DNA of 64,000 nt from BQJU01 sp965229635. Lineage in GTDB: Bacteria > Bacteroidota > Bacteroidia > Chitinophagales > Saprospiraceae. The notes beneath the pieces are model-generated. The model did no database searches. It was not told the origin of the DNA and saw only the letters and a program-made list of their open reading frames with translations. The DNA lies in assembly GCA_965229635.1 (NCBI GenBank), contig OZ245894.1:2480001-2544000 (forward strand), in the 5' to 3' direction. Below are positions 49,496 to 57,952 of this stretch, one piece after another. Numbering within the stretch: position 1 is the first letter of the stretch; each line of letters begins with the position of its first letter. The position numbers and the translations under genes were made by a program.

Positions 49496-50335
49496 ATGAA
49501 AACCCATACCGACGAATTTTACATTGGCTATTTGCCAAAAGCACCAAAGTCCTTTGCAAGAGCCATCCGTCTGGTCATTCTGGCACTTTGTGTAGTGGTG
49601 CCGTTGATTGCCTTTTTGCTGGCGGCCAATGAAAGGGATTTTGCAGCTTCAACCTTCGAGTTTGGACAAACTTCTGAGCTAACTGGCACCATCCGGTATC
49701 AACCGGTTCCTATGCTGGTGGTGGACCATGGTGTCAATGCAGCTGGTGAGGCAGAATTACAAAGCATTCCGCTCATTGGATTTGGTAAGGCGGGGCCGGA
49801 AAAAACCTTAAAGGCCATGCAGGAACAGCAAGGCACTCCTTTAGATGGAAAGTCGGTTCAATTGCGGGGCACCCTGATCTATTTTGATGGAAAAACCTTC
49901 CTGGAACTTACCCAGGGAGCAGCTTCCCTGTTGGCCATTACCGATGAATCATCTGCTGTGGCCTACCAACCTAAGGAAAGGGGCGAAATTGCCCTGTATG
50001 GAGAGATTGTTGATCCCAAATGTTATTTTGGAGTGATGAAACCGGGAGAAGGTAAACCCCACCGCTCTTGTGCTGCCCGCTGTATTGCCGGGGGCATTCC
50101 TCCGGTATTTAAAGCCAGCGATAGGGACGGAGCCTTGCGCTATTTTCTTATCTTGGGCGCGGATGGCTCCAAGATCAACCAACAAATCCTACCCTTTGTG
50201 GGCCAGTATATCCGAGTAGATGGAACGGTGACGACCTGGGGAGATTGGGAAGTGATTGAGCTATCTGACAAAACAAAAATTAACCCATTATTGTCTTTAT
50301 CAAATATGACCGTTCCACGATGTGGTTCGGATTAG
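49496..50335 (+). CDS. membrane-anchored protein with a conserved-looking three-Cys motif, last gene of the Rieske set
   Basis: I take the ATG at 49496 (MKTHTDEFYIGYLPKAPKSF); the longer frame reads through the previous gene in another frame. The 279-residue product has a membrane helix at about residues 24-43 (IRLVILALCVVVPLIAFLLA) and an exported or cytoplasmic body with two OB-like beta segments (TSELTGTIRYQPVPMLVVDH, GEIALYGEIVDPKCYFGVMK). Three Cys lie in DPKCYFGVMKPGEGKPHRSC and AARCIAGGIPP near residues 179-201, with a His between, a plausible metal or cofactor site. Family not recognised. Its 3' end reaches past the ATG at 50320; it directly precedes the phosphoesterase-barrel gene. 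Confidence 0.75.
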   Translation: MKTHTDEFYIGYLPKAPKSFARAIRLVILALCVVVPLIAFLLAANERDFAASTFEFGQTSELTGTIRYQPVPMLVVDHGVNAAGEAELQSIPLIGFGKAGPEKTLKAMQEQQGTPLDGKSVQLRGTLIYFDGKTFLELTQGAASLLAITDESSAVAYQPKERGEIALYGEIVDPKCYFGVMKPGEGKPHRSCAARCIAGGIPPVFKASDRDGALRYFLILGADGSKINQQILPFVGQYIRVDGTVTTWGDWEVIELSDKTKINPLLSLSNMTVPRCGSD

Positions 50336-50364
50336 TGATAGCTCTAAGTTTTCAATCGCTTTTT

Positions 50365-53300
50365 ATGAAACTACACAGCCTGTTTAGCCTCGTATGTTTT
50401 TTGCTCATCACCTCCGGATGTGCCAATTATCGCTTAAATGTTCAAAAGTCACAAATTAATTGGAAGGACAACGGTCCGGACCCCGATCTGAAGGTCACCC
50501 ACACCATGTACCTGATCGGTGATGTGGGATTTGCCGAACCCGGTACGGAACCTCCGGCGGTGAAGCTGTTGGGTAATCAAATAAAAGATGCCTCTAAAGA
50601 GAGTTCAGTGGTTTTCTTGGGTAATTATCTGGCTCCTAATGGATTGGCTCCAGCCAAAAAACTGGACGAAAGGGCCGAAGACGAGGCGCGGTTGAAAATT
50701 CAACTGGATGTTGTCAAAGATTTTAAAGGCGAAGTCTTTTTTGTATCGGGCAATCGCGACTGGCGGAAATACGGAGTGCAGGGCCTTAAACGCACCGAAG
50801 ATTTTATTGAAGATTACCTCGACAACAATGATGCCTTTCAGCCCGATCCACGTTGTGCCGGACCCAAGGAGATTGAACTGGGGGAAAACCTGGTGCTGGT
50901 ATTGGTCAATTCGCAATGGTGGCTGGCCGACTGGGAAGGAGAGACGGAGATCAATGACGGTTGTGTGGTGAAAAACCGGGCAGGCTTTATGACCTGGTAT
51001 CAGGAAGCCCTCAAGGGCAACCGCACCAAGAACGTAGTGGTGGCCATGCATCATCCACTTTATTCTTTTGGACCTCGTGGTGGACAATATACCGTCAAAC
51101 AACACCTTTTTCCCCTTACAGATCTTCAGAAAGACCTTTATTTGCCGCTGCCCCTGATCGGGTCGTTGTATCCGTTCCTGCGGGGCGCCATCGGTCAACA
51201 GCAGGATTTGGTTAGTCCGGATTATCAGGAAATGCGTACTCGCATGGTCAATACCGCCCGGGATATCGGGCGCTTTATTTTTGCCTCCGGGCATGAGCAC
51301 AGCTTGCAGTACATTGAGCGCAAGGGACAAGCCTTTATCGTGAGTGGCTCGGGCAGTCGGCGCAGTGCCACCAAACCCGGAGAAGGAGCCGAGTTCACCT
51401 ACGGCAATTATGGGTATGCCGTGCTCAAGTTTTACGAAGATGGTTCCAGTTGGGTGGAATACTATTCGCCGAAAGGCGAAGGGGAAGAAGGAGAACTGGT
51501 TTTTCGGCGGCAGATCAACGGGCCGTTGGAACGCATTGAGCCGCCGAAGCGGGAGAGTTTTCCACCTCTTCAGGACAGTACTGAGGTGAAAATTAGTGAT
51601 TACGATTTTCACCGCAGCAAATTTGGTCAATGGGTCTGGGGGAAGCACTACCGCAAAACCTACGCTACAGAAGTAGAGGTGCCGGTGCTCAACCTGGAAA
51701 CCTACAAGGGTGGCGTAGAGCCAATCAAGAAAGGAGGTGGATTTCAGACCAATTCGTTGCGATTGCGAGCCGACAATGAGAAGGAATACACGATGCGCTC
51801 CATCGAAAAAGATCCCTCCCGAACCATTCCCTATCCGTTTAATGAGTCTTTTGTGCTCGACCTCCTCAAGGATTATTTTAGTTCCTCACATCCACTGGGC
51901 GCTGTGGTCCTTCCTCGTTTGGCGGAAGCCGCAGCGGTATACCATACCAACCCCAGGCTGTATTACGTAAGTGCGCAGCCCGGATTAGAAAACTTCAACG
52001 ATGATTTTGCCGATGCCCTGTATCTGGTAGAGGAACGCCCGGACGACGAAGCGTGGGGGGAGGCCAGCTATTTTGGCAACTCTCAGGAGATCATCAGCAC
52101 AGCCGATATGATTGAGGAGATCCGCGAGGAGCAGGATAAGCAGGTGGATGAAAAATGGCTGGTGCGCTCGCGCTTGTTTGACATCATGATCGGCGATTGG
52201 GACCGTCATGATGATCAATGGCGATGGGCGGAGATGGAAAAAGGAGATGTCAAGATATACCGCCCGATTCCCCGGGATCGCGATCAGGCTTTTAGCCAAT
52301 ACGATGGCGTTTTGCTGGACGTGGCCCGACAGGTTGCCCCCTTTGCCCGGCAGATGCGACCCTATACCCGACCGGTGAAAAGGCCGCACTGGGTAAATTA
52401 TAATGGCCGGAGAGTAGACCAGACCTTTCTTTCCAGTCTGGAGTGGAAGGATTGGAAGGAGGCAGCCGAGTATATTCAACGCAATGTCACTGATGAGATT
52501 ATTGAGCAAGCCTTTCGCGCCTGGCCAAAACCGATCTACGAACAGGATGCCCCCCAGGTGATGGCTGCCTTAAAAAGCAGGCGGGACAATATTGTCGATA
52601 TCGCTCACAAATTTTATCAATTTCTGGCCAAAGAAGTGGATGTAGTGGGTACCTCAAAAAGGGAACGATTTGAAGTGGAGCGACTGGATGATATGCATAC
52701 CCGAGTGCGCATGTACGATGTGACCAAGGAGGGCAAGAAGAAAAGATTGATGTACGAACGTACCTTTATTACCGGAGAAACCAGGGTAGTTAACCTTTAT
52801 GGACTGGACAATGACGACATATTCTACCTTTCGGGAAAGGTTAACCAGGGCATCAAGATTCGCATCATTGGAGGCCTGGAGGAAGATGAAGTATACGATG
52901 AGTCAAAAGTGGTTGGCTGGGGTAAAAAAACGGTGGTATACGATGCCAAAGACGAGGAAAACAAGATCATCAGTTCAGGAGAGACCAGGAAACGCCTGAC
53001 CAATAATCCGGTTTTAAATACTTACGATCGGAGTTCGGAGGATTATGAATACAACTACGGATTACTTTACCCGTTTGTACAGGCTAACCCTGATGATCGG
53101 CTGATGTTGGGTTTTATTGGCAATTATACCACCTATGGCTTTAAGAAGTCGCCCTATTCTACTTTTCATACCTATTCGGGCGTTTATGCTTTGTCGACAG
53201 GAGGTATTCAATTTAAATACTCCGGAGAGTACATCAACATGATGGGGCGTTCCGATATGCGGTTGGATGCCTTGTGGCAAACGGAATTGTATGCCATCAA

Positions 53301-54111
53301 CTTCTATGGTTTTGGTAATGAAACCCAAAACCAGGAGGAAGAAAAAGGACGGGATTACAATCGGGTGAAACAAGGAATTGTCCGGGTGGCACCGGCCATT
53401 ATGCATCGTCTGTCAAATTCTTCCTACATTTCTCTTGGCCCCATATATGAATCCATTGAAATTGAACGAACTCCCGGACGGTTTATCGAAGAAGTGGTGG
53501 AATTGTTGAATCCTGATATTTTTGATGACATCAGTTTTATTGGGGCGCAGTTGAAGTTGGATTATTTAAATGTAGATAATATTGTCCTGCCCAGCCGTGG
53601 TATTGGCATCAAAGCCGATGTGGGGTGGAAAATGCAGATTAAAAATACGGACAAGCACTTTCCGTACGTCAATGCGGCACTATCAGCCTATCAGCGCATC
53701 GACCCCAAAGCTTTTCTGGTTTTTGCCACACGAGTTGGTATCCAGCATCGGTTTAGTGATAACTACGAGTTTTACCAGTCGGCAAGTCTGGGAGGTACGG
53801 GTGAGATGGCCAATTTCCGGGGATTCCGCCGGGATCGGTTTATCGGGCGAACGGCCTTTTTCCACAATACGGATTTGAGGTGGAAGCTCTTCACTTCACA
53901 AAACAAAACACTGCCCTTCACCCTTGGTCTGATGGGAGGCCTGGATTATGGCCGGGTATGGCTGGACGGCGAGGATTCCGACGTTTGGCATTACAGCTAC
54001 GGAGGTGGTATTTTTATTGCTCCGCTGGATACAGCCAATCTGTACTTTAGTGTCTTTCAGGGGGATGGGAAGCTGGAGCGGTTTGCATTTAGTGGGAGAT
54101 TCTTTTTCTAA
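50365..54111 (+). CDS. lipoprotein with metallophosphoesterase, kinase-like (Fam20/CotH-type) motif and outer-membrane barrel
   Basis: I take the ATG at 50365 (MKLHSLFSLVCFLLITSGC), giving a lipobox Cys and 1248 residues; an ATG at 50320 is possible. Residues about 35-370 are a metallophosphoesterase: DVGFAEPG, FLGNYLAPNG (GD/GN sites), FVSGNRDW, MHHPLYSFG and SGHEHSLQY. Residues about 420-760 contain LFDIMIGDWDRHDDQWRW and YRPIPRDRDQAF, which strongly recall the DRH and following Asp of Fam20/CotH-type secreted kinases. Residues about 880-1248 form an Omp85/BamA-like barrel (FIGAQLKLDYLNVDNIVLPS, RGFRRDRFIG, ending FAFSGRFFF). It is therefore an outer-membrane protein with an enzymatic soluble part. 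Biological substrate unknown. It may be co-transcribed with the Rieske genes; its stop overlaps the convergent DUF1015 gene. Confidence 0.85.
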   Translation: MKLHSLFSLVCFLLITSGCANYRLNVQKSQINWKDNGPDPDLKVTHTMYLIGDVGFAEPGTEPPAVKLLGNQIKDASKESSVVFLGNYLAPNGLAPAKKLDERAEDEARLKIQLDVVKDFKGEVFFVSGNRDWRKYGVQGLKRTEDFIEDYLDNNDAFQPDPRCAGPKEIELGENLVLVLVNSQWWLADWEGETEINDGCVVKNRAGFMTWYQEALKGNRTKNVVVAMHHPLYSFGPRGGQYTVKQHLFPLTDLQKDLYLPLPLIGSLYPFLRGAIGQQQDLVSPDYQEMRTRMVNTARDIGRFIFASGHEHSLQYIERKGQAFIVSGSGSRRSATKPGEGAEFTYGNYGYAVLKFYEDGSSWVEYYSPKGEGEEGELVFRRQINGPLERIEPPKRESFPPLQDSTEVKISDYDFHRSKFGQWVWGKHYRKTYATEVEVPVLNLETYKGGVEPIKKGGGFQTNSLRLRADNEKEYTMRSIEKDPSRTIPYPFNESFVLDLLKDYFSSSHPLGAVVLPRLAEAAAVYHTNPRLYYVSAQPGLENFNDDFADALYLVEERPDDEAWGEASYFGNSQEIISTADMIEEIREEQDKQVDEKWLVRSRLFDIMIGDWDRHDDQWRWAEMEKGDVKIYRPIPRDRDQAFSQYDGVLLDVARQVAPFARQMRPYTRPVKRPHWVNYNGRRVDQTFLSSLEWKDWKEAAEYIQRNVTDEIIEQAFRAWPKPIYEQDAPQVMAALKSRRDNIVDIAHKFYQFLAKEVDVVGTSKRERFEVERLDDMHTRVRMYDVTKEGKKKRLMYERTFITGETRVVNLYGLDNDDIFYLSGKVNQGIKIRIIGGLEEDEVYDESKVVGWGKKTVVYDAKDEENKIISSGETRKRLTNNPVLNTYDRSSEDYEYNYGLLYPFVQANPDDRLMLGFIGNYTTYGFKKSPYSTFHTYSGVYALSTGGIQFKYSGEYINMMGRSDMRLDALWQTELYAINFYGFGNETQNQEEEKGRDYNRVKQGIVRVAPAIMHRLSNSSYISLGPIYESIEIERTPGRFIEEVVELLNPDIFDDISFIGAQLKLDYLNVDNIVLPSRGIGIKADVGWKMQIKNTDKHFPYVNAALSAYQRIDPKAFLVFATRVGIQHRFSDNYEFYQSASLGGTGEMANFRGFRRDRFIGRTAFFHNTDLRWKLFTSQNKTLPFTLGLMGGLDYGRVWLDGEDSDVWHYSYGGGIFIAPLDTANLYFSVFQGDGKLERFAFSGRFFF

Positions 54112-55205
54112 AACGCCTGCACTACGAGCCCATTCTTCATACGTGGCTCAAACCAGGTGGATTTAGGGGGAAGCATTTTGTCCTGATCGGCGAGTAGGGC
54201 CATTTCTTCAAAGCTAATGGGGTAGAGGCAAAAGCCTACGCCTCTTTTGCAGTTTTTGGTGGCTTTTTGCAGTCCGCGCAAGCCTTTGGGGCCTTCCACA
54301 TAGCTGATGCGCTGATCGGTGCGTACATCTTCAATTTCCAGAATTTCATTGAGTACGATCTTATTCAAAAGTGCCGCGTCGAGTAGCACCTTTTCGTCAG
54401 CATAGCGATCCAGGGTAGTAGATTTCCAGGTGAGGCAGTACCATTCCTTTTTCAGCTGCATCACAATGTCATGCTTACGGCGTGGTCGGGTGGCCCTTTT
54501 GAGCGGTTTGATGTCAAAAACCTCCGACAAGCGGGCCATCAATAGGGTAGAACTGATATGGTCCGGAACTTCTACCACCCGGTTGAAGTCGAGAATAACC
54601 AACTCTGAGGAGGGGAAAAAAGCACAGAGTAGCTGTTCGAAGGTGTGGCCGCCCTGTTTTTCGTACATATGCGCTACGGTAGACAATCGATGATGCCCAT
54701 CGGCGATGTAGGTCTTCGGTACCTGATCTTCAAATAAAACGCTAAGTGCTTTGATATCGGACCAATTGCTGACTTCCCACAGATGGTGGGTTTCCTGGCC
54801 CCCCTCAAAGTCGTGCTCGTAAAATGGCTGTTCAGCGGCCATGAAGGCTTCCATCCACTGCTGAATGGCATCTACGGTGGGGTAGGTGAGGAGCACTGGT
54901 TTTACGCAGGCCTGGCGACGGAGCAGTAGTGCCAACTGTACCTTTTCTTTAGCCTCCAGCGTTTTTTCGTGTTTGAGAATATTGCCATCAAAATAGTCTT
55001 CCACTTTTGCGCAGGCCACCAGTCCGGTATAATTTCGCGCTTTGGTGCGAATCTGATAGATGTAAAATGCTTCATTGCTGGCCTGTTCAAACATACCTGC
55101 TTTGGCAAATTCTGCGTATTGCTCTTTGACGGAGAGGAAGAAGGAATCTTCAAGTTTTACGGCATGTTCTCGGGGGAATACCCCGCGGAATGGTCGGATA
55201 TGCAT
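54108..55205 (-). CDS. DUF1015-family protein
   Basis: A 365-residue cytoplasmic protein of the DUF1015 family. The N terminus MHIRPFRGVFPREHAVKL and the central signature TYIADGHHRLSTVAHMYEKQ (near residue 165) are diagnostic; LVILDFNRVV and GPKGLRGLQKATKN follow as in the family. DUF1015 proteins are often next to serine biosynthesis genes (serA/serC) in Bacteroidota; none is visible here. The biochemical role is not established. The stop codons of this gene and the plus-strand barrel gene overlap by four bases, with no terminator between. Confidence 0.88.
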   Translation of the reverse strand: MHIRPFRGVFPREHAVKLEDSFFLSVKEQYAEFAKAGMFEQASNEAFYIYQIRTKARNYTGLVACAKVEDYFDGNILKHEKTLEAKEKVQLALLLRRQACVKPVLLTYPTVDAIQQWMEAFMAAEQPFYEHDFEGGQETHHLWEVSNWSDIKALSVLFEDQVPKTYIADGHHRLSTVAHMYEKQGGHTFEQLLCAFFPSSELVILDFNRVVEVPDHISSTLLMARLSEVFDIKPLKRATRPRRKHDIVMQLKKEWYCLTWKSTTLDRYADEKVLLDAALLNKIVLNEILEIEDVRTDQRISYVEGPKGLRGLQKATKNCKRGVGFCLYPISFEEMALLADQDKMLPPKSTWFEPRMKNGLVVQAF

Positions 55206-55554
55206 TCGTTTTATTTCGTTTGGCGGGTGAAATTATAAATTTCCAATCAAGGTAGGAACAAAGTGGCACAAAAAAGAAAAGTGCGGAAGCCATAGGCACC
55301 ACACTTTTCGGAAATAAAACTAAACCCCAGTTATAATCTTTAAAAGTCCAGGCGGACTTTGAATTTGCTTTAATTTGCTTACCCTACAAATCTAAGTATT
55401 TTTTACCTTCGATGCCAGCATTTTAACTTTTTAAATTTGCTGTGTGGTTAAGCATACGAATCAAAAACGCCATGGGAAATAGATTATTGTCAAATGAGTA
55501 AAAAAAAATTATTTTTTTTTGAAAAAATTATTTTAGAATAGAAAAATCCAAGGT
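55206..55554. other. intergenic region, very A/T-rich on the right
   Basis: About 350 bases between divergent starts. AAAAGTG (55277-55283) can pair with CACTTTT (55302-55308). The last 60 bases before the rhodanese gene are almost pure A and T, as in Bacteroidota leaders. No gene seen. Confidence 0.45.
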
Positions 55555-56022
55555 ATGAACCGTGTTTTATCTTTCTTGATTATTTGTTTTTCTTTTAGTG
55601 CAGTCATGTTTAGTTGTGGATCTTCCGGTACAGAGGGAGAGGCGTCAACCATTGCAGAAACCCCAGCTGCTACTTCCGAGGCTGAAAGCGTTCCGAAGAC
55701 CATCAAATCCTTTATCAATTTGGATGCCGTTGGGTTCCAGAATATGATGAATGATCCAAACGTGGTGGTCATGGATGTGCGCCGACCGGGAGAAATTGAG
55801 TATGGAAAAATTGAAGGAGCGCTGGAAATGGATGTATTAGGGGCTGATTTTAAGGAAAGAATGCAAAAACTGGATAAAGACAAGACGTATCTGATCTATT
55901 GTGCCTCGGGCAAGCGCAGCGTCACGGCATGTCGGGCTATGTCAGAAAGTGGATTTGAGCATCTCTACAATCTGGATGGAGGCTATGAGGCCTGGCAAAG
56001 GAGCCAGAAAGCACAACAATAA
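55555..56022 (+). CDS. rhodanese-like lipoprotein
   Basis: A 155-residue envelope lipoprotein: the signal ends with the lipobox AVMFSC (Cys21), then an acidic low-complexity linker (SSGTEGEASTIAETPAATSE). Residues about 48-150 are a single rhodanese domain with VVMDVRRPGEIEYGKIEGA and the active-site loop Y-C116-A-S-G-K-R-S. It can transfer sulfane sulfur (for example from thiosulfate to a thiol or cyanide) on the periplasmic side. Its stop is four bases before the sulfite oxidase start, so the two are co-transcribed; sulfite released by sulfur transfer would be the substrate of the next enzyme. Confidence 0.9.
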   Translation: MNRVLSFLIICFSFSAVMFSCGSSGTEGEASTIAETPAATSEAESVPKTIKSFINLDAVGFQNMMNDPNVVVMDVRRPGEIEYGKIEGALEMDVLGADFKERMQKLDKDKTYLIYCASGKRSVTACRAMSESGFEHLYNLDGGYEAWQRSQKAQQ

Positions 56023-56026
56023 AACC

Positions 56027-57253
56027 ATGAAAAAGCAAAAAGATTCTCGTCGGCAATTTTTGAAATATGGCAGCCTTTCGGCAATGGGTTTGGTGCTGGG
56101 CGGCAAAATGGTGTTTGCGGAGCATTTTCCGGAAGGAATGGTGCCCATTGGTATGCTGGACGCTTTGCCAGAAAAACACCCGGATTTGGTGATCCTCAAT
56201 GACCGTCCGATCAATGCCGAAGCTCCCGCTCATTTGCTTGACGATGCCGTTACGCCCGCCGACCGCTTGTTTGTGCGCAACAATGGCATTCCGCCCCAGC
56301 GAGAAAATATTGATGTCAACAAGTGGACACTGACCATTGAGGGAGAATCGGCGGGGCGATCGCAGACTTTTAGCTTGCAAGACTTAAAAAGCCAGTTTAA
56401 GACCTATACTTATCAGCTCACTGTAGAATGTGGGGGCAACGGCCGCAAGGAGTTTAATCCGCCGGCAAAAGGGCTGCAATGGTCCCTGGGAGCGGTGGGG
56501 TGTGCCAACTGGACTGGCGTGCGCCTTCGGGATGTTTTGAATGCGGTAGGTGTCAAAGCAGATGCCCAATACATTGGCTATTACGGCAAGGATGTACACC
56601 TCAACGGTGGTGATGAAGTACCCATTTCGCGGGGGGTGCCGCTGGAAAAGGCCCTGCAGGAGGAGAGTCTGATTGCCTGGTCGGTCAATGGGCAGGATAT
56701 CCCCTGGCTCAATGGCTATCCGCTGCGGCTTGTATTCGGCGGCTGGCCAGGAAGTTGTAGTGGAAAGTGGCTCAGCCGGATTGTGATCCGCAACAAAGTA
56801 CACGATGGTCCCAAAATGACCGGCTCTTCCTATCGGGTGCCTTGCAAGCCGGTGGCTCCCGGAAGCAAGGTGGCGGATGAAGATATGTGTATTATTGAGT
56901 CGATGCCCGTCAAATCGTTAATTTCCTTTCCTAAAAGTGGAGCTACTATCCGGCAGGGGCAGGAATTGCCCATTCGAGGGCACGCCTGGGCCGGAGAAAA
57001 GGCGGTCAAATCAGTGGAGTATTCTATCGATTTTGGAGCCACCTGGCAATCCTGCAGCCTCGATGCACCAGTCAATCGATTGGCGTGGCAGCACTTCCGG
57101 GCCAGGATCGCCTTTCCCGAAGTAGGTTATTACGAAGTATGGGCACGGGCTACCGACAGTGAGGGTATAGCGCAACCGATGATTTTACCCGGTTGGAACC
57201 CCAAAGGTTACCTCAATAATGCCTGTCACCGCATTGCCGTGAAGGTGCAATAG
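56027..57253 (+). CDS. periplasmic sulfite dehydrogenase, molybdopterin subunit (SorA/SoxC-like)
   Basis: A 408-residue enzyme. The ATG at 56027 opens a twin-arginine signal (SRRQFLKYGSLSAMG), so it is exported folded by Tat. The sulfite oxidase Mo-pterin domain carries the molybdenum-ligand Cys135 (TVECGGNGRKEF), WTGVRLRDVLNAVGV, GYPLRLVFGGWPGSCSGKWL and the basic substrate pocket; the C-terminal dimerisation domain (Ig-like, YSIDFGATWQSC, GYYEVWARATDSEG) is complete. It oxidises sulfite to sulfate and needs a c-type cytochrome partner, supplied by the gene at 57425. Close spacing with the rhodanese gene indicates an operon for periplasmic sulfane sulfur and sulfite handling. Confidence 0.93.
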   Translation: MKKQKDSRRQFLKYGSLSAMGLVLGGKMVFAEHFPEGMVPIGMLDALPEKHPDLVILNDRPINAEAPAHLLDDAVTPADRLFVRNNGIPPQRENIDVNKWTLTIEGESAGRSQTFSLQDLKSQFKTYTYQLTVECGGNGRKEFNPPAKGLQWSLGAVGCANWTGVRLRDVLNAVGVKADAQYIGYYGKDVHLNGGDEVPISRGVPLEKALQEESLIAWSVNGQDIPWLNGYPLRLVFGGWPGSCSGKWLSRIVIRNKVHDGPKMTGSSYRVPCKPVAPGSKVADEDMCIIESMPVKSLISFPKSGATIRQGQELPIRGHAWAGEKAVKSVEYSIDFGATWQSCSLDAPVNRLAWQHFRARIAFPEVGYYEVWARATDSEGIAQPMILPGWNPKGYLNNACHRIAVKVQ

Positions 57254-57424
57254 AGTTGTTGTGCCGGGGTAGTTTGGTGGGAAAATTAGTCCGTTTTCAA
57301 CCACACGAAGGCTTTTTGAAGGAGTATAGCCTTAGCTACACGACTGAAAAAAGGCACAGTGTGGGCAGAAAAGGGGCAATTTGCACCCAAAATAATCCCA
57401 GCAGAACAACTCTAATAATAAATT

Positions 57425-57952
57425 ATGGAAGAAAACAAAAAAGAAAAGGAAGACCAGTTGTTGCGGCAGTTGTGGATGCCCATTTTTGAACTGGTTTTGG
57501 GCATGGTTAAGGTGGTTTGGATTGGCGTGTTTTTTGTGTTGATGTACGGCCTTTTTGGTGATTCCTTAAAGAGTATGTGGAGTGCTCCACCGCAGGTAGT
57601 CGAGTCTGGTTCCCCTGGGATCAAGACCGTCGCGGAGGACGAAGCGGATGAAATAGTGGATGGCATTCACGTTTTATCAGGGTTGAAAGTAGATAAGCAT
57701 TGGGAGTTGGTTCGTGGCACCTGTACGGCTTGTCATTCGGCACAGATGATCACGCAAAGTAGAGCCACAAGGGAGGGCTGGGCACAGATGATTCGCTGGA
57801 TGCAGGCTACTCAGGGACTGTGGGATTTAGGCGATCAGGAGCCGAAAATTCTTGATTATCTGGCCGCCAACTACGCACCGGAGGAAACGGGGCGTCGTGC
57901 TAACCTTGATGTGGAAGCCATTGAGTGGTACATTCTGGAATTGCCGGAATAA
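57425..57952 (+). CDS. membrane-anchored mono-haem cytochrome c, putative electron acceptor of the sulfite dehydrogenase
   Basis: A 175-residue protein with an N-terminal cytoplasmic charged stretch, one membrane helix at about residues 18-42 (PIFELVLGMVKVVWIGVFFV), and a periplasmic c-type domain with the single haem site C100-T-A-C103-H104. GWAQMIRWMQATQGLWDLG and the acidic C-terminal helix (NLDVEAIEWYILELPE) follow; no clear distal Met in the usual YxxM position was seen. It is on the same strand 171 bases after the sulfite dehydrogenase gene and fits the SorB role, though anchored. It abuts the convergent helical-repeat gene with zero gap. Confidence 0.83.
   Translation: MEENKKEKEDQLLRQLWMPIFELVLGMVKVVWIGVFFVLMYGLFGDSLKSMWSAPPQVVESGSPGIKTVAEDEADEIVDGIHVLSGLKVDKHWELVRGTCTACHSAQMITQSRATREGWAQMIRWMQATQGLWDLGDQEPKILDYLAANYAPEETGRRANLDVEAIEWYILELPE

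Noticed and set aside
57256..57489. 77-codon frame between the sulfite dehydrogenase and cytochrome genes
   Set aside because: It overlaps the start of the cytochrome gene in another frame and shows no protein character.
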